A stretch of 64,000 nt of DNA from Mycobacterium helveticum (GCF_007714205.1 NZ_VMQU01000006.1:1-64000); one strand, 5' to 3'; counted from the stretch's first letter, positions 8,679 to 17,177 are shown. The notes: generated by a model from the sequence alone, not told the origin. Made by a program: numbers and translations.

Positions 8679-9126
8679 GGTGTCTCCCGTCTCAAGGCCC
8701 GAAAGAGATTCAACAGAAAGCATAGGCCACGATCGACGAAGCGAGCCCCGTTGACCGCGATGCGGCGATGCGCTCACCGAGCGGCTGCTGGGTTCAATGG
8801 TGCCATGACCTTGATTTGGCTGTTCGCGTCGTTTGTCAGCGTGAGGTTTCCGGTCCAACCGTTGGTGCTGAGGCCTTTTCGGCAGCGTCGCTGTTCCGCT
8901 ACTTGCCACAGCTGACGTCGACGGACGAGCTCCGAACTCCCGGTAGCTTACCTCGTTGTTGGTCGCCACCGGCGGCTTCCGTATGCCGCAATTGCTCCGC
9001 ACCGGCGCCCGGGTCGCTGCAGCGATTCTGAAGGTGAGCCCCGGGACGGCAACGGGATTCACCTTCCACAGGACGCTATGGGGACGGTGACGGTGGGCGC
9101 GCCGCTCACTCCCGGCGGCGGAGCGG
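8679..9126. other. Non-coding stretch between DUF732 and pruC
   Basis: About 450 bp with no supported gene. It holds the promoter region of the third DUF732 gene at its left end and the 3' flank of pruC at its right end. Short frames occur but have no ribosome binding site or family pattern. Confidence 0.45.
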
Positions 9127-10743
9127 CTAAGGAGATCTCTTCAAGGCGCGCAGCGCGAGCGAAAACAGCAGCCGCGCTTCGGGATCGGCCAGTGAGGCCG
9201 ACAACAGCTTCTCGATCCGCCGGACCCGGTAACGCACGGTGTTGGGATGCACCTGCAGCGCCTGCGCGGCGGCGCCGACGTCGCCGACGCTGTCCAGGTA
9301 GACGCGCAGGGTCTCGGCCAGCGCCGGGTCCCGGGCGTGCAGGTCGCGTATCCGCGGATCCACCAGCCGTTTCTCGGCGGCGACCGCGGTGACGATCTCG
9401 TCGAGCAGGACGGTGGTGCGCGCCTCGGCCAGCGAGGTGACCTGCCCGATCGAAACGGGGTGGCGTTCGGCGCTGTCGAGGACCCGGTCCACCTCGGTGC
9501 GTGCCGCCGCGACACCCGCCAGGCCGGCGACCGGCGCGGCGATGGCGGCCCGCAGCTCGATGCCGAGTTCGGTGCGCAGGGCGCCGATCGTGCCGCGGAC
9601 CCAGGAGGTGACCGGCCGCGTCGTGGCGGTCGGGGGCAGCAGCACGTAGACCCGCGAGCCGTCTGAGGCCACCTGGGCGTCGGCGCGAAAAGCGCTGGCG
9701 CTCAAAGCCAGGACGTCGGTCAGCCGCGGGGGGCGGGTCCCATCGCCGGTAGTGCCGGCGGTGTCCCACCCGATCAGCACGGCGCTGCCGTCGACGGACA
9801 GGCCGAGTTCGGCGGCGATGGCGGACACCGCGGCCGACGAGGCGGGCTCGCCGTCCGTCAGACCCAGGAGCTGCTGCACCCGGCGTGTCTGCGGCGACGG
9901 CCGCGCCGCCAGCCGCGCCATGATGCGTGCGGCGAGCACGGACGCGCCCCGCAACATCTCCTCGGCATCCTCGGCCAGCGGCCGCGAACCCTGCTGCACC
10001 CAGATGGTTCCGGCGAACACCGGGGCGCGGCGCGCGCCGGCCGCGCGCTGGTAGATCCCGACCGCCAGCCGCGGCCGCAGCCCCAGGGCCGGGCGCTCGT
10101 CCACGCGCACCACCTCGCCGCCGGCGCGCAGCGCGTCGAAGATGCCCCACTGGCCGATCCACTTGAGGTGCTCCGGCGGGCCGGCCCTGCCGAGGATGGA
10201 GAGCCGGCGTAACTCGTCGGCTTCGTCGTTGGAGGCCGAATAGGCGAGCACCTGCGACTCCGCGTTCTCGATGCTGACCATGCCGTGGATGCGGTCGGCC
10301 AGCGACTGCGCCAGACCGAACAGGTCGGTGCCGGAGTCGTCGGTCGGGTCGGTGCGGTCCCCGTGATGCTCCAGCACGTGGTTGACCAGCTGGTAGAGCC
10401 GCTCCCAGCGGGCCCTCGGCTCCACGGCCACCACCGCCGACCCGGCCGCCACCGCGTTGGTCACCAGCGCGTCGGACGGCTCCTTGACGAAGATCGCCGC
10501 GGGCACACGCTCGCGCGCCTGCTTGTCCACCCAGCGCAGCGCCTCGTCATCGGCGACGCCGAGCAGGAAGAAGATGTCGGCCGAACTCGCCGCCGCCGCC
10601 AAACCCAGTCGCACGTCGTCGGAGTCGATCAGCGCCGCCGAGCCCACCGGCAGGTCCAGGCCGCGGGGCGCAGCCACCAGGGTGACCAGGGTCGCGTCCA
10701 GCGCGAGCAGCAGCTGGCCAAGCCCCACACCGGACGACCGCAT
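9127..10743 (-). CDS. pruC: PucR-family activator of proline utilisation (Rv1186c-like)
   Basis: A 538-residue regulator. The N-terminal about 120 residues resemble the PucR sensory domain. The C-terminus carries the PucR helix-turn-helix: a Tyr-Leu-Asp-Ser-Val-Gly-Asp-Val-Gly-Ala-Ala-Ala segment, then Leu-Gln-Val-His-Pro-Asn-Thr-Val-Arg-Tyr-Arg-Val-Arg-Arg-Ile-Glu. Its length equals that of M. tuberculosis Rv1186c (PruC). PruC activates the proline dehydrogenase and P5C dehydrogenase genes in mycobacteria. It is divergent from pruA across an 84-bp gap that contains two copies of TGTCCGAT, so it probably controls both directions. The ATG at 10743 lies only 2 bp from the nearer repeat, which suggests a very short or absent leader. 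Confidence 0.88.
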   Translation of the reverse strand: MRSSGVGLGQLLLALDATLVTLVAAPRGLDLPVGSAALIDSDDVRLGLAAAASSADIFFLLGVADDEALRWVDKQARERVPAAIFVKEPSDALVTNAVAAGSAVVAVEPRARWERLYQLVNHVLEHHGDRTDPTDDSGTDLFGLAQSLADRIHGMVSIENAESQVLAYSASNDEADELRRLSILGRAGPPEHLKWIGQWGIFDALRAGGEVVRVDERPALGLRPRLAVGIYQRAAGARRAPVFAGTIWVQQGSRPLAEDAEEMLRGASVLAARIMARLAARPSPQTRRVQQLLGLTDGEPASSAAVSAIAAELGLSVDGSAVLIGWDTAGTTGDGTRPPRLTDVLALSASAFRADAQVASDGSRVYVLLPPTATTRPVTSWVRGTIGALRTELGIELRAAIAAPVAGLAGVAAARTEVDRVLDSAERHPVSIGQVTSLAEARTTVLLDEIVTAVAAEKRLVDPRIRDLHARDPALAETLRVYLDSVGDVGAAAQALQVHPNTVRYRVRRIEKLLSASLADPEARLLFSLALRALKRSP

Positions 10744-10827
10744 ATTGTCCGATTATACTACACTTCTGAAAAAAGCCTGTCCGATCAGACAAACATCTCG
10801 GGGGCCGCGGCGGGGACCCTGGCAGGC
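10744..10827. promoter_or_regulatory. Divergent pruC/pruA control region with paired TGTCCGAT sites
   Basis: The octamer TGTCCGAT occurs at 10746-10753 and again at 10778-10785, exactly 32 bp (about three helical turns) apart and in the same orientation. The second copy is part of the imperfect palindrome TGTCCGATCAGACA at 10778-10791. The DNA between them is A/T-rich for this genome (TTATACTACACTTCTGAAAAA), as expected for a promoter. Binding by PruC is inferred from position, not shown. Confidence 0.6.
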
Positions 10828-12459
10828 ATGGATGCGATCACCCAGGTGCCGGGACCCGCCAACGAACCCATCCACGACTACGCTCCCCATTCCCCGGAAC
10901 GCGCGCGGCTGATCGCCGAGCTTGCCAAGGTGGCCGAGAATCCGGTCGAGCTGCCGCACGTGATCGGCGGCAAGCACCGCATGGGCGACGGCGAGCGCAT
11001 CGACGTCGTGCAGCCGCACCGGCACGCCGCGAAGCTGGGGACACTGACCAACGCCGGGCACACCGAGGCCGCGGCGGCCGTCGAGGCCGCGACAGCCGCC
11101 AAGAACGATTGGGCGGCAATGCCGTTCGAGGAGCGGGCCGCGGTGTTCCTGCGCGCGGCCGACCTGCTCGCGGGACCGTGGCGGGAGAAGATGGCCGCCG
11201 CGACGATGCTCGGCCAGTCCAAGTCCCCGTACCAGGCCGAGATCGACGCGGTCTGCGAGCTGATCGACTTCTGGCGCTTCAACGTCGCGTTCGCCCGGCA
11301 GATCCTCGACCAGCAGCCGCTCAGCGGGCCCGGGGAGTGGAACCGCAGCGACTACCGCCCGCTGGACGGCTTCGTTTACGCCGTCACCCCGTTCAACTTC
11401 ACCTCGATCGCGGCGAACCTGCCGTCGGCCCCGGCGCTGATGGGCAACACCGTCGTGTGGAAGCCGTCGATCACCCAGACGCTGGCGGCCTACCTGAGCA
11501 TGCGCCTGCTCGAGTCGGCCGGATTGCCGCCCGGGGTGATCAACCTGGTCACCGGCGACGGTTTCGCGGTCTCCGACGTGGCGCTGTCCGACCCGCGGCT
11601 GGCCGGGATCCATTTCACCGGGTCGACGGGCACCTTCCGGCAGCTGTGGCAACAGGTGGGCGCCGACATCGGCCGCTACCACGGTTACCCGCGGCTGGTC
11701 GGTGAGACCGGCGGCAAGGACTTCGTGGTCGCGCACACCTCGGCGCGCCCGGACGTGCTGTCCACGGCCCTGATCCGCGGCGCGTTCGACTACCAGGGCC
11801 AGAAGTGCTCGGCGGCGTCGCGCGCCTTCATCCCGCGTTCGGTGTGGCGGCGCATGGGCGACGAGTTCCTGGGCGAGGCCGCGGCGCTGCGCTACGGCGA
11901 CGTCACCGACCTGACCAACTTCGGTGGGGCGCTGATCGACCGCCGCGCCTTCGCCAAGAACGTCACCGCCATCGAGCGGGCCAAGGGCGCCGCCGGTGTG
12001 ACCGTCGCGGCGGGCGGCGAATACGACGACAGCGAGGGGTATTTCGTGCGGCCCACCGTGCTGCTGTCCGACGACCCGACCGACGAATCCTTCTCGACCG
12101 AATACTTCGGGCCGATCCTGTCGGTGCACGTCTATCCCGACGAACAGTACGAGCGCATCCTCGACGTCGTCGACACCGGCTCCCCCTACGCGCTGACCGG
12201 CGCGGTCATCGCCGACGACCGCCGCGCGGTGCTGACGGCGCAGGACCGGCTGCGGTTCACGGCCGGCAACTTCTACGTCAACGACAAGCCGACCGGAGCG
12301 GTCGTCGGGCGGCAGCCCTTCGGCGGGTCGCGGGGCTCGGGCACCAACGACAAGGCCGGATCGCTGCTGAACATGGTTCGCTGGGTGTCGGCGCGCACCA
12401 TCAAGGAGACATTCGTCCCGCCGACCCGCCACACCTATCCGCACATGGGGGCCGACTGA
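10828..12459 (+). CDS. pruA: L-glutamate gamma-semialdehyde (P5C) dehydrogenase
   Basis: A 543-residue NAD-dependent aldehyde dehydrogenase of the P5C type (also called rocA). It oxidises glutamate semialdehyde to glutamate, the second step of proline degradation. Catalytic residues are visible: Glu293 in VGETGGK and Cys327 in YQGQKCSAASR. The substrate-positioning segment YAVTPFNFTSIAANLP is also present. Length matches the M. tuberculosis enzyme, and the ATG at 10828 starts the conserved MDAITQVPGPANEP region; the frame stays open far upstream because of GC bias. The stop overlaps the start of pruB by one base (TGATG), so the two enzymes are translationally coupled. This suits channelling of the reactive P5C intermediate and avoids its toxicity. 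Confidence 0.95.
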   Translation: MDAITQVPGPANEPIHDYAPHSPERARLIAELAKVAENPVELPHVIGGKHRMGDGERIDVVQPHRHAAKLGTLTNAGHTEAAAAVEAATAAKNDWAAMPFEERAAVFLRAADLLAGPWREKMAAATMLGQSKSPYQAEIDAVCELIDFWRFNVAFARQILDQQPLSGPGEWNRSDYRPLDGFVYAVTPFNFTSIAANLPSAPALMGNTVVWKPSITQTLAAYLSMRLLESAGLPPGVINLVTGDGFAVSDVALSDPRLAGIHFTGSTGTFRQLWQQVGADIGRYHGYPRLVGETGGKDFVVAHTSARPDVLSTALIRGAFDYQGQKCSAASRAFIPRSVWRRMGDEFLGEAAALRYGDVTDLTNFGGALIDRRAFAKNVTAIERAKGAAGVTVAAGGEYDDSEGYFVRPTVLLSDDPTDESFSTEYFGPILSVHVYPDEQYERILDVVDTGSPYALTGAVIADDRRAVLTAQDRLRFTAGNFYVNDKPTGAVVGRQPFGGSRGSGTNDKAGSLLNMVRWVSARTIKETFVPPTRHTYPHMGAD

Positions 12460-13433
12460 TGGCCGGCGTGTTCGCCACCACGCTGCGCCCGGCGATCCTG
12501 GCCGCCGGCCGCAGCCAGGGATTACGGCGCACCGCCGAACGGCTGCCGGTCACCCGCACGGTGGTACGGCGGTTCGTCCCCGGGGAGACGATCTCATCGG
12601 TGTTGAAAAGCGCTGCCGCGCTGCGTGATTCGGGTCTCTACGTCAGCGTCGACTACCTCGGCGAGGACGTCACCGGCCGCGACGACGCCGCGAAGGCGAC
12701 GGGGGTCTACCTGGACCTGATCGGCAGGATGAGCGGGCTCGGCGATCGCGTCGACGACGGCGTCCGGCCGCTGGAGGTGTCGCTGAAGCTGTCGGCGCTG
12801 GGGCAGTCGCTCGACCGCGACGGCGAGAAGATCGCCCGGGACAACGCCTTCGCGATCTGCGAGGCGGCCCAGCGGGCCGGGGTGTGGGTGACGGTGGACG
12901 CCGAAGACCACACGACGACGGACTCCACGCTGGCCACCGTGCGCGACCTGCGGGGTGAGTTCCCTTGGCTCGGAACGGTTTTGCAGGCCTATCTGCGGCG
13001 CACGCTGGGCGACTGCGAAGAGTTCGCCGCGGCCGGCGCGCGGATCCGGTTGTGCAAGGGCGCCTACGACGAACCCGCATCGGTGGCCTACCGCGACCCC
13101 GCCGCGGTCACCGATTCGTACCTGAGTTGCCTGCGGGTGCTGATGGCCGGTTCCGGCTACCCCATGGTCGCCTCGCACGATCCCGCCGTCATCGATGCGG
13201 TGCCGGCGCTGGCGCGCGAATCCGGGCGTGGACCCGACGATTTCGAATACCAGATGCTGTTCGGCATCCGCGACGACGAGCAGCGGCGACTGGCCGCCGA
13301 CGGCAATCGGGTCCGGGTGTACGTGCCGTTCGGTGACCAGTGGTACGGCTACTTCCTGCGGCGCCTGGCCGAACGGCCGGCCAACCTGACGTTCTTCCTG
13401 CGCGCACTGGCCGCCCGCGGCCACGGAGTGTGA
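12459..13433 (+). CDS. pruB: Proline dehydrogenase
   Basis: A 324-residue FAD-dependent monofunctional proline dehydrogenase, which oxidises proline to P5C and passes electrons to the respiratory quinone pool. The TIM-barrel signature is visible: Val-Ser-Leu-Lys-Leu-Ser-Ala-Leu-Gly, Val-Thr-Val-Asp-Ala-Glu-Asp-His, Arg-Leu-Cys-Lys-Gly-Ala-Tyr, and the C-terminal Tyr-Val-Pro-Phe-Gly-x-x-Trp-Tyr-Gly-Tyr-Phe-Leu-Arg-Arg-Leu-Ala-Glu-Arg substrate loop. The start ATG overlaps the pruA stop. The two-gene order pruA-pruB with divergent pruC is that of M. tuberculosis. It converges with the TetR gene downstream. Confidence 0.94.
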   Translation: MAGVFATTLRPAILAAGRSQGLRRTAERLPVTRTVVRRFVPGETISSVLKSAAALRDSGLYVSVDYLGEDVTGRDDAAKATGVYLDLIGRMSGLGDRVDDGVRPLEVSLKLSALGQSLDRDGEKIARDNAFAICEAAQRAGVWVTVDAEDHTTTDSTLATVRDLRGEFPWLGTVLQAYLRRTLGDCEEFAAAGARIRLCKGAYDEPASVAYRDPAAVTDSYLSCLRVLMAGSGYPMVASHDPAVIDAVPALARESGRGPDDFEYQMLFGIRDDEQRRLAADGNRVRVYVPFGDQWYGYFLRRLAERPANLTFFLRALAARGHGV

Positions 13434-13507
13434 ACCGGTGGCTTCGCGTGTGAGGGCAGGGGGTGGACCGCCGGCGTGTCGTCGCCGCGGGTTCACCATC
13501 GACGCGG

Positions 13508-14113
13508 TCACTGGGCCCGGCGGGGCCGCCCGCCTTCGCCGGCGAAGCCGCGTACCACGTGCGCGCGCACGAACTCCGCCGCCACCTCGGGGTTCTCCAT
13601 GTCCAGGGACGACGACGGCGTGCTGAACAGCGAGAACAATATGCGCGCGAACCATTCCCCGGCGGCTTTGACGTCGAGGTCCTTGCGCACCTCGCCGGTC
13701 AGCCTCGCCGCGGCGAGATGGGGCGCGAAGAAGTCGACGCACTCGCGCAGCAGCACGGCGGCGTCCTTGGTGAGCAGCAGGCTGACCGCGTCCTCGTCGA
13801 AGTATCGCTGCACGGCGATCACGCGCCGCGCCTGCGTGACGAAAACCGCTGCGCGGCTGAGCTTGTCCTCAAGAGAGTGGCCCTGATCCATCGCCTTGGA
13901 CATCTCGCGGTAGAACCGCTCGGAGGCGTGTTCGACGCACGCTTCGACGATGGCTGCCTTGTCGCCGAAGTACTCGTAGATCGTGCTGCGGGACACCCCG
14001 GCCGCCTTGGCGATGTCGACGATCGTCGCCTTCCGCAGCCCCTGCCCGACGAAACAGGAATACGCGGCTTCGACGATGAGCTCGCGGGTGTCGGTCGCGT
14101 GAGCCGAAGTCAT
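13508..14113 (-). CDS. TetR-family transcriptional regulator, last gene of the MaoC/DUF35/aldolase operon
   Basis: A 201-residue TetR regulator. The N-terminal helix-turn-helix is clear: LIVEAAYSCFVGQGLRKATI, then Ile-Ala-Lys-Ala-Ala-Gly-Val-Ser-Arg-Ser-Thr-Ile-Tyr-Glu-Tyr-Phe-Gly-Asp-Lys. The ligand-binding C-terminal domain is divergent, as usual. It starts 7 bp after the thiolase-like gene on the same strand, so it is the distal gene of the operon and may be autoregulated with it. By analogy with other TetR repressors of acyl-CoA pathways, an acyl-CoA inducer is a reasonable guess but is not shown. Confidence 0.85.
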   Translation of the reverse strand: MTSAHATDTRELIVEAAYSCFVGQGLRKATIVDIAKAAGVSRSTIYEYFGDKAAIVEACVEHASERFYREMSKAMDQGHSLEDKLSRAAVFVTQARRVIAVQRYFDEDAVSLLLTKDAAVLLRECVDFFAPHLAAARLTGEVRKDLDVKAAGEWFARILFSLFSTPSSSLDMENPEVAAEFVRAHVVRGFAGEGGRPRRAQ

Positions 14114-14120
14114 CCGGCTC

Positions 14121-15290
14121 CTAGCCGGCCGGCGCCAGGATCAGGCCGCTGGTGGGCACGCCGGTGCCGGAGGTGACCAACACGTGCTCGACGCCGCCAA
14201 CCTGGTTGTGCGAGGTGCCGCGAACCTGGCGAACCCCCTCGGTGATGCCGTTCATCCCGTGGATGTAGGCCTCGCCGAGCAGCCCGCCGTTGGTGTTGAT
14301 CGGCAACTCCCCACCCAGCGACAGCCGTTCCACGGTGGCGAAGTCCTTGGCCTCGCCGCGCCCACAGAACCCCAGTTCCTCGAGCTGGGTGAACACGAAC
14401 GGCGTGAAATGGTCGTAGATGAAGGCGGTTTGGATGTCTTGGGGCTTCAGGCCGGAATCGCGCCACAGCTGCGCGGCGACCACACCCATCTCCGGGAGCC
14501 CGGTGATGTCCTCGCGGTAGTAGCTGGTCATCATCTCGCCGTCGGCGGCCGCGCCCTGGGCGGCCGCGGTGATGACGGCGGGCGGTTGCCGCAGGTCGAG
14601 GGCCCGTTCGGCGCTGGTGACCACCAGCGCGACCCCGCCGTCGCTTTCCTGACAGCAATCAAGCAGCCGCAGCACGGGTTCGATGATCCAGCGGGAATTC
14701 TGGTGGTCTTCCAGCGTGATCGGGCGCTGGTAGAACCACGCGTCGGGATTGGTGGCGGCGTGCTTGCGGTCCACCACGGCGATCCGGCCGAAGTCCTCGT
14801 TCCTCACCCCGTAGGTCGACATGTAGCGCTGGGCGTGCATCGCGACCCACGCTGCGGGAGTGAGCAATCCGAACGGTGCGTAGTGCGCCATGAACGGCGG
14901 GGTCCCCAGGTCGGTGCGCCCGCTTCCGCCGAACCGGAACCCGGACCGTTCGTTGAAGGCGCGCCAGCACACCACGACATCGGCGATGCCGGTGGCGACG
15001 GCCATCGCCGCGTGCACCACGGTGCCGGCCGCGGCGCCGCCGCCGTGGTGCACGCGGGAAAAGAAGCTCAGGTCGCCGATGCCCACGTTGCGGGCGATGT
15101 CGATCTCGTCGCTGGAGTCCATGGTGAAGGTGACCATGCCGTCGACGTCGGCGGGTGCCAGTCCGGCGTCGTCGAGTGCGGCGCTGACCGCCTCGCACGC
15201 CAATTGCAGTTCGCTGCGCCCGGATTCCTTGGAGAACTCGGTCTGGCCGATGCCGACGATGGCGCAGCTGCCGGGCAGCGACCTCGTCAT
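14121..15290 (-). CDS. Thiolase-fold lipid-transfer protein / putative retro-aldolase (Ltp2-like)
   Basis: A 389-residue thiolase-superfamily protein of the non-condensing SCP-x type. It starts with Ala-Ile-Val-Gly-Ile-Gly-Gln-Thr-Glu-Phe-Ser and has the thiolase core. Where true thiolases carry the nucleophilic cysteine, this protein reads HHGGGAAAG, so it cannot be a normal ketothiolase. It ends with His-Asn-Gln-Val-Gly-Gly-Val-Glu-His and Ser-Gly-Thr-Gly-Val-Pro-Thr-Ser-Gly. Close relatives such as Ltp2 cleave 17-hydroxy steroid side-chain CoA esters in a retro-aldol reaction and need a DUF35 partner. Both a DUF35 protein and two MaoC-like proteins are encoded directly upstream. Its start overlaps the preceding MaoC gene by 4 bp (ATGA). 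The actual substrate is unknown. Confidence 0.85.
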   Translation of the reverse strand: MTRSLPGSCAIVGIGQTEFSKESGRSELQLACEAVSAALDDAGLAPADVDGMVTFTMDSSDEIDIARNVGIGDLSFFSRVHHGGGAAAGTVVHAAMAVATGIADVVVCWRAFNERSGFRFGGSGRTDLGTPPFMAHYAPFGLLTPAAWVAMHAQRYMSTYGVRNEDFGRIAVVDRKHAATNPDAWFYQRPITLEDHQNSRWIIEPVLRLLDCCQESDGGVALVVTSAERALDLRQPPAVITAAAQGAAADGEMMTSYYREDITGLPEMGVVAAQLWRDSGLKPQDIQTAFIYDHFTPFVFTQLEELGFCGRGEAKDFATVERLSLGGELPINTNGGLLGEAYIHGMNGITEGVRQVRGTSHNQVGGVEHVLVTSGTGVPTSGLILAPAG

Positions 15291-15754
15291 GCTTGGTCCC
15301 CTTCGACGGCGCCGTCGAGCAGGCTCAGGACGGCGGTGCCGGAGACGTGATCGCCGAGACTGTTGGACGCCGTGAAGGTGACCTCGACGAAGTTCTCGCC
15401 GCCCGAGCCGCCGGTCTTGCCGGTCACGGTGCCGGTGAACCGCAGCGGATCGTCGGGAAAGCACGGAACACCAAGGCGAATGGACAGTTTCGTGACCATC
15501 GCCTCGGGTCCGGCCCAGTCGGTCAGGAAGCGCACGCAATAGCCGTTGCTGGTCAGGATGTTCATGAACAGGTTGGGCGAGCCCTGCTTGTTGGCGTAGT
15601 CGCGGTCGTGGTGCACCGGCATGAAGTCGCGCGAGGCGATCGCGCCGGCGACGATCATCGTCGTCGTGATGGGGATCTCGAGCGGTGTCAGCTCGTCGCC
15701 GACCTCGATGTCGGCCCACCGCAAGGTGGTGGTGCGGGTCTGGGTGGTCGTCAT
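15287..15754 (-). CDS. MaoC-like enoyl-CoA hydratase subunit (ChsH1-like)
   Basis: A 155-residue single hot-dog domain protein. The hydratase motif is present: Ser-Arg-Asp-Phe-Met-Pro-Val-His-His-Asp, that is Asp-x4-His, the catalytic pair of R-specific enoyl-CoA hydratases. Next comes the Asn-Leu-Phe-Met-Asn-Ile-Leu segment usual in this family. ChsH1 (Rv3541c) is a similar short MaoC subunit that pairs with the MaoC domain of ChsH2 to hydrate a steroid side-chain enoyl-CoA. The partner here would be the 182-residue MaoC-like protein encoded two genes upstream. Translation is coupled to the downstream aldolase by a 4-bp overlap; 48 bp separate it from the DUF35 gene. Confidence 0.85.
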   Translation of the reverse strand: MTTTQTRTTTLRWADIEVGDELTPLEIPITTTMIVAGAIASRDFMPVHHDRDYANKQGSPNLFMNILTSNGYCVRFLTDWAGPEAMVTKLSIRLGVPCFPDDPLRFTGTVTGKTGGSGGENFVEVTFTASNSLGDHVSGTAVLSLLDGAVEGDQA

Positions 15755-15802
15755 CGGTGTCCTTCCGGGTAGGTGCGTCGCTGCTCCGCGGAATCCATTG
15801 AT

Positions 15803-16201
15803 TCAGCGGGCCGGCCGGAACTGGTGCAGCACAAGGTCGTCATCGAACGCCTGGTAGAAGACTTCGACGTCCATCCCGACCGTGACGCCGGCCGGGTCGA
15901 TGTCGCACAGGTTCGACACCACCCGTATCCCCTCGGCGAGTTCGACCAGCACGACGATGTAGGGGTAGTCGAGGAACGGGAACCGCGGTTCGTGCGGCAT
16001 CACGTAGCTGTAGACGGTGCCGCGGCCCGACGCCTCGATCGTGTCCCAGTCCAGGGACCGGCATTTCGGGCACATGGGCCGCGGCGGATGGCGCAGCGCC
16101 CCACACCCGTTGCAGCGCTGGATCAGCAGCTTGTGCTCGCGCAGCCCGTTCCAGAAGAACTCGGTGTCCGGGCCGATCGTCGGTGCCGGGCGCGACGCCA
16201 T
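15803..16201 (-). CDS. DUF35 OB-fold, zinc-ribbon acyl-CoA-associated protein
   Basis: A 132-residue stand-alone DUF35 protein. A rubredoxin-like zinc ribbon is seen as Cys-Asn-Gly-Cys-Gly ... Cys-Pro-Lys-Cys (about residues 30-48), followed by the OB-fold segment Gly-x-Gly-Thr-Val-Tyr-Ser-Tyr. In ChsH2 (Rv3542c) this domain is fused to the C-terminus of a MaoC domain, and it binds and activates the Ltp2 aldolase. Here the two parts are encoded as separate genes joined by a TGATG overlap with the upstream MaoC gene. It should therefore act as the bridging subunit of a hydratase-aldolase complex; this is inference from the known family and gene order. Confidence 0.86.
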   Translation of the reverse strand: MASRPAPTIGPDTEFFWNGLREHKLLIQRCNGCGALRHPPRPMCPKCRSLDWDTIEASGRGTVYSYVMPHEPRFPFLDYPYIVVLVELAEGIRVVSNLCDIDPAGVTVGMDVEVFYQAFDDDLVLHQFRPAR

Positions 16202-16749
16202 CAGTTCGCCGGCCTGAATCGCAGCACCCGGAATCGTTGCCGCCCGAGCACGTCGCCGTTCTGGTCGGTGTAGGTGATCACCCAGGTCAGAAAGAAGCCG
16301 GTACCCAGCGCAGTCTTCTTCTCCTGCGAGACGTCCTCATACACCGATGTCGCGCTGATGACATCGCCCAGCCGGGGGTAGCGCTCGATCTCGAACTCGG
16401 AGTTGGTCGCCACCGTGCTGGTGTATCCGGCCTCGTCGAGAAACGCCGTCGGATTGTCCTCGATCTCGACGGGAGCCCCGCCGCGTTCCCCGATGCCTTC
16501 CAGCTTCGGCGACGGCATCGTCCAGGTCTGCAGCATGACCGGGGGTGACACGATGCCGCCGAACCGCGACGCGGCCGCGAATTCCGGGTCGAGGTAGACC
16601 GGATTCATGTCGTCCAGGGCGTGGGCCCAGTGCCGGATCATCGGCTGGTTCACCGGATCCGGCGCCACCGAGGGCTTTCCGGTGCCGCCGGTGGGTTGGT
16701 CGACGAGCGCCCTTAGCTTGGCGTGAAACTCGGTATCTGGTTGGGTCAC
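16201..16749 (-). CDS. MaoC-like dehydratase (ChsH2 N-terminal-domain-like), first gene of operon
   Basis: A 182-residue hot-dog protein with the N-terminal MaoC-like (FAS1-type dehydratase) pattern: Val-Asn-Gln-Pro-Met-Ile-Arg-His-Trp-Ala-His-Ala-Leu-Asp-Asp-Met-Asn-Pro-Val-Tyr near residues 39-58, then Gly-Gly-Ile-Val-Ser-Pro-Pro-Val-Met-Leu. It lacks the Asp-x4-His pair of the ChsH1-like subunit, as the ChsH2 MaoC domain also does. The start is the GTG at 16749, with an excellent AAGGAGG 8 nt upstream. The frame is open to 17130, but that part covers a P450 relic. As the promoter-proximal gene it starts the operon MaoC-DUF35-MaoC-aldolase-TetR. Confidence 0.85.
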   Translation of the reverse strand: MTQPDTEFHAKLRALVDQPTGGTGKPSVAPDPVNQPMIRHWAHALDDMNPVYLDPEFAAASRFGGIVSPPVMLQTWTMPSPKLEGIGERGGAPVEIEDNPTAFLDEAGYTSTVATNSEFEIERYPRLGDVISATSVYEDVSQEKKTALGTGFFLTWVITYTDQNGDVLGRQRFRVLRFRPAN

Positions 16750-16774
16750 TAACCTGTCCTCCTTCGTCGGGGGC

Positions 16775-16920
16775 GCGAAGCTCGCGGGGCTCTCGGCGTG
16801 CCCGCGCCGGCAGGGGCGCCAATTGCGCTCCCACGCAGTAATTTTCGCCGCAGCCGAAAGCGATGTGCGGGTTGGGGTGGCGGGTGACCCCCGAACTCCT
16901 CGGAGTCGGCAGAGAAATCG
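16775..16920 (-). pseudogene. Cytochrome P450 C-terminal relic (heme-binding region)
   Basis: Reading leftwards just before the MaoC operon, one frame gives HPNPHIAFGCGENYCVGAQL followed by Ala-Pro-Leu-Pro-Ala-Arg. This is the P450 heme-ligand signature Phe-Gly-x-Gly-x-x-x-Cys-x-Gly-x-x-Leu-Ala. Upstream of it the match continues in another frame (Ser-Ala-Asp-Ser-Glu-Glu-Phe-Gly). The two are reconciled if one G is dropped from a run of five at about 16889-16893. No upstream I-helix or ExxR region is found before the divergent aldehyde dehydrogenase, so only the last part of a P450 gene remains. It suggests that the operon once had an oxidising partner. Confidence 0.7.
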
Positions 16921-17177
16921 GGGGAGTGCAACAGAGAAGCGGGCAAAGTGGTCTGCACGGCCGGCCTCCCTGGACCTCCCTGGACAAGCGATCCGACATA
17001 TCGACGCAATATGTCTTGCGGCATTGTGTCTACTCGAGCCGACCGCTTGTGTCAACGCCGCGTACAAGGCGCTGAATCGGCTGGAACACCTGAAAATTCG
17101 CGTTGATGGTGATTGACGCCGCGGCGGCATGGGTGAACACTGACTCCGGAGATGACCGACCTTCGGTGAGGAAGCAC

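Noticed and set aside
8760..8900. A minus-strand segment reading Ser-Thr-Asn-Gly-Trp-Thr-Gly-Asn-Leu-Thr-Leu-Thr-Asn
   Set aside because: It looks protein-like over about 30 residues, but it has no start, no ribosome binding site and no supporting sequence upstream, so a chance frame or an unidentifiable relic cannot be separated.
10285..10827. Upstream extension of the pruA frame to 10285
   Set aside because: It runs antisense through pruC, and its residues do not resemble aldehyde dehydrogenase; the conserved protein begins at 10828.
13429..13499. GTGAACC and GGTTCAC as an inverted repeat between pruB and the TetR gene
   Set aside because: The arms are about 55 bp apart, and one lies across the pruB stop. 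There is no T-run, so a terminator or operator is not supported.
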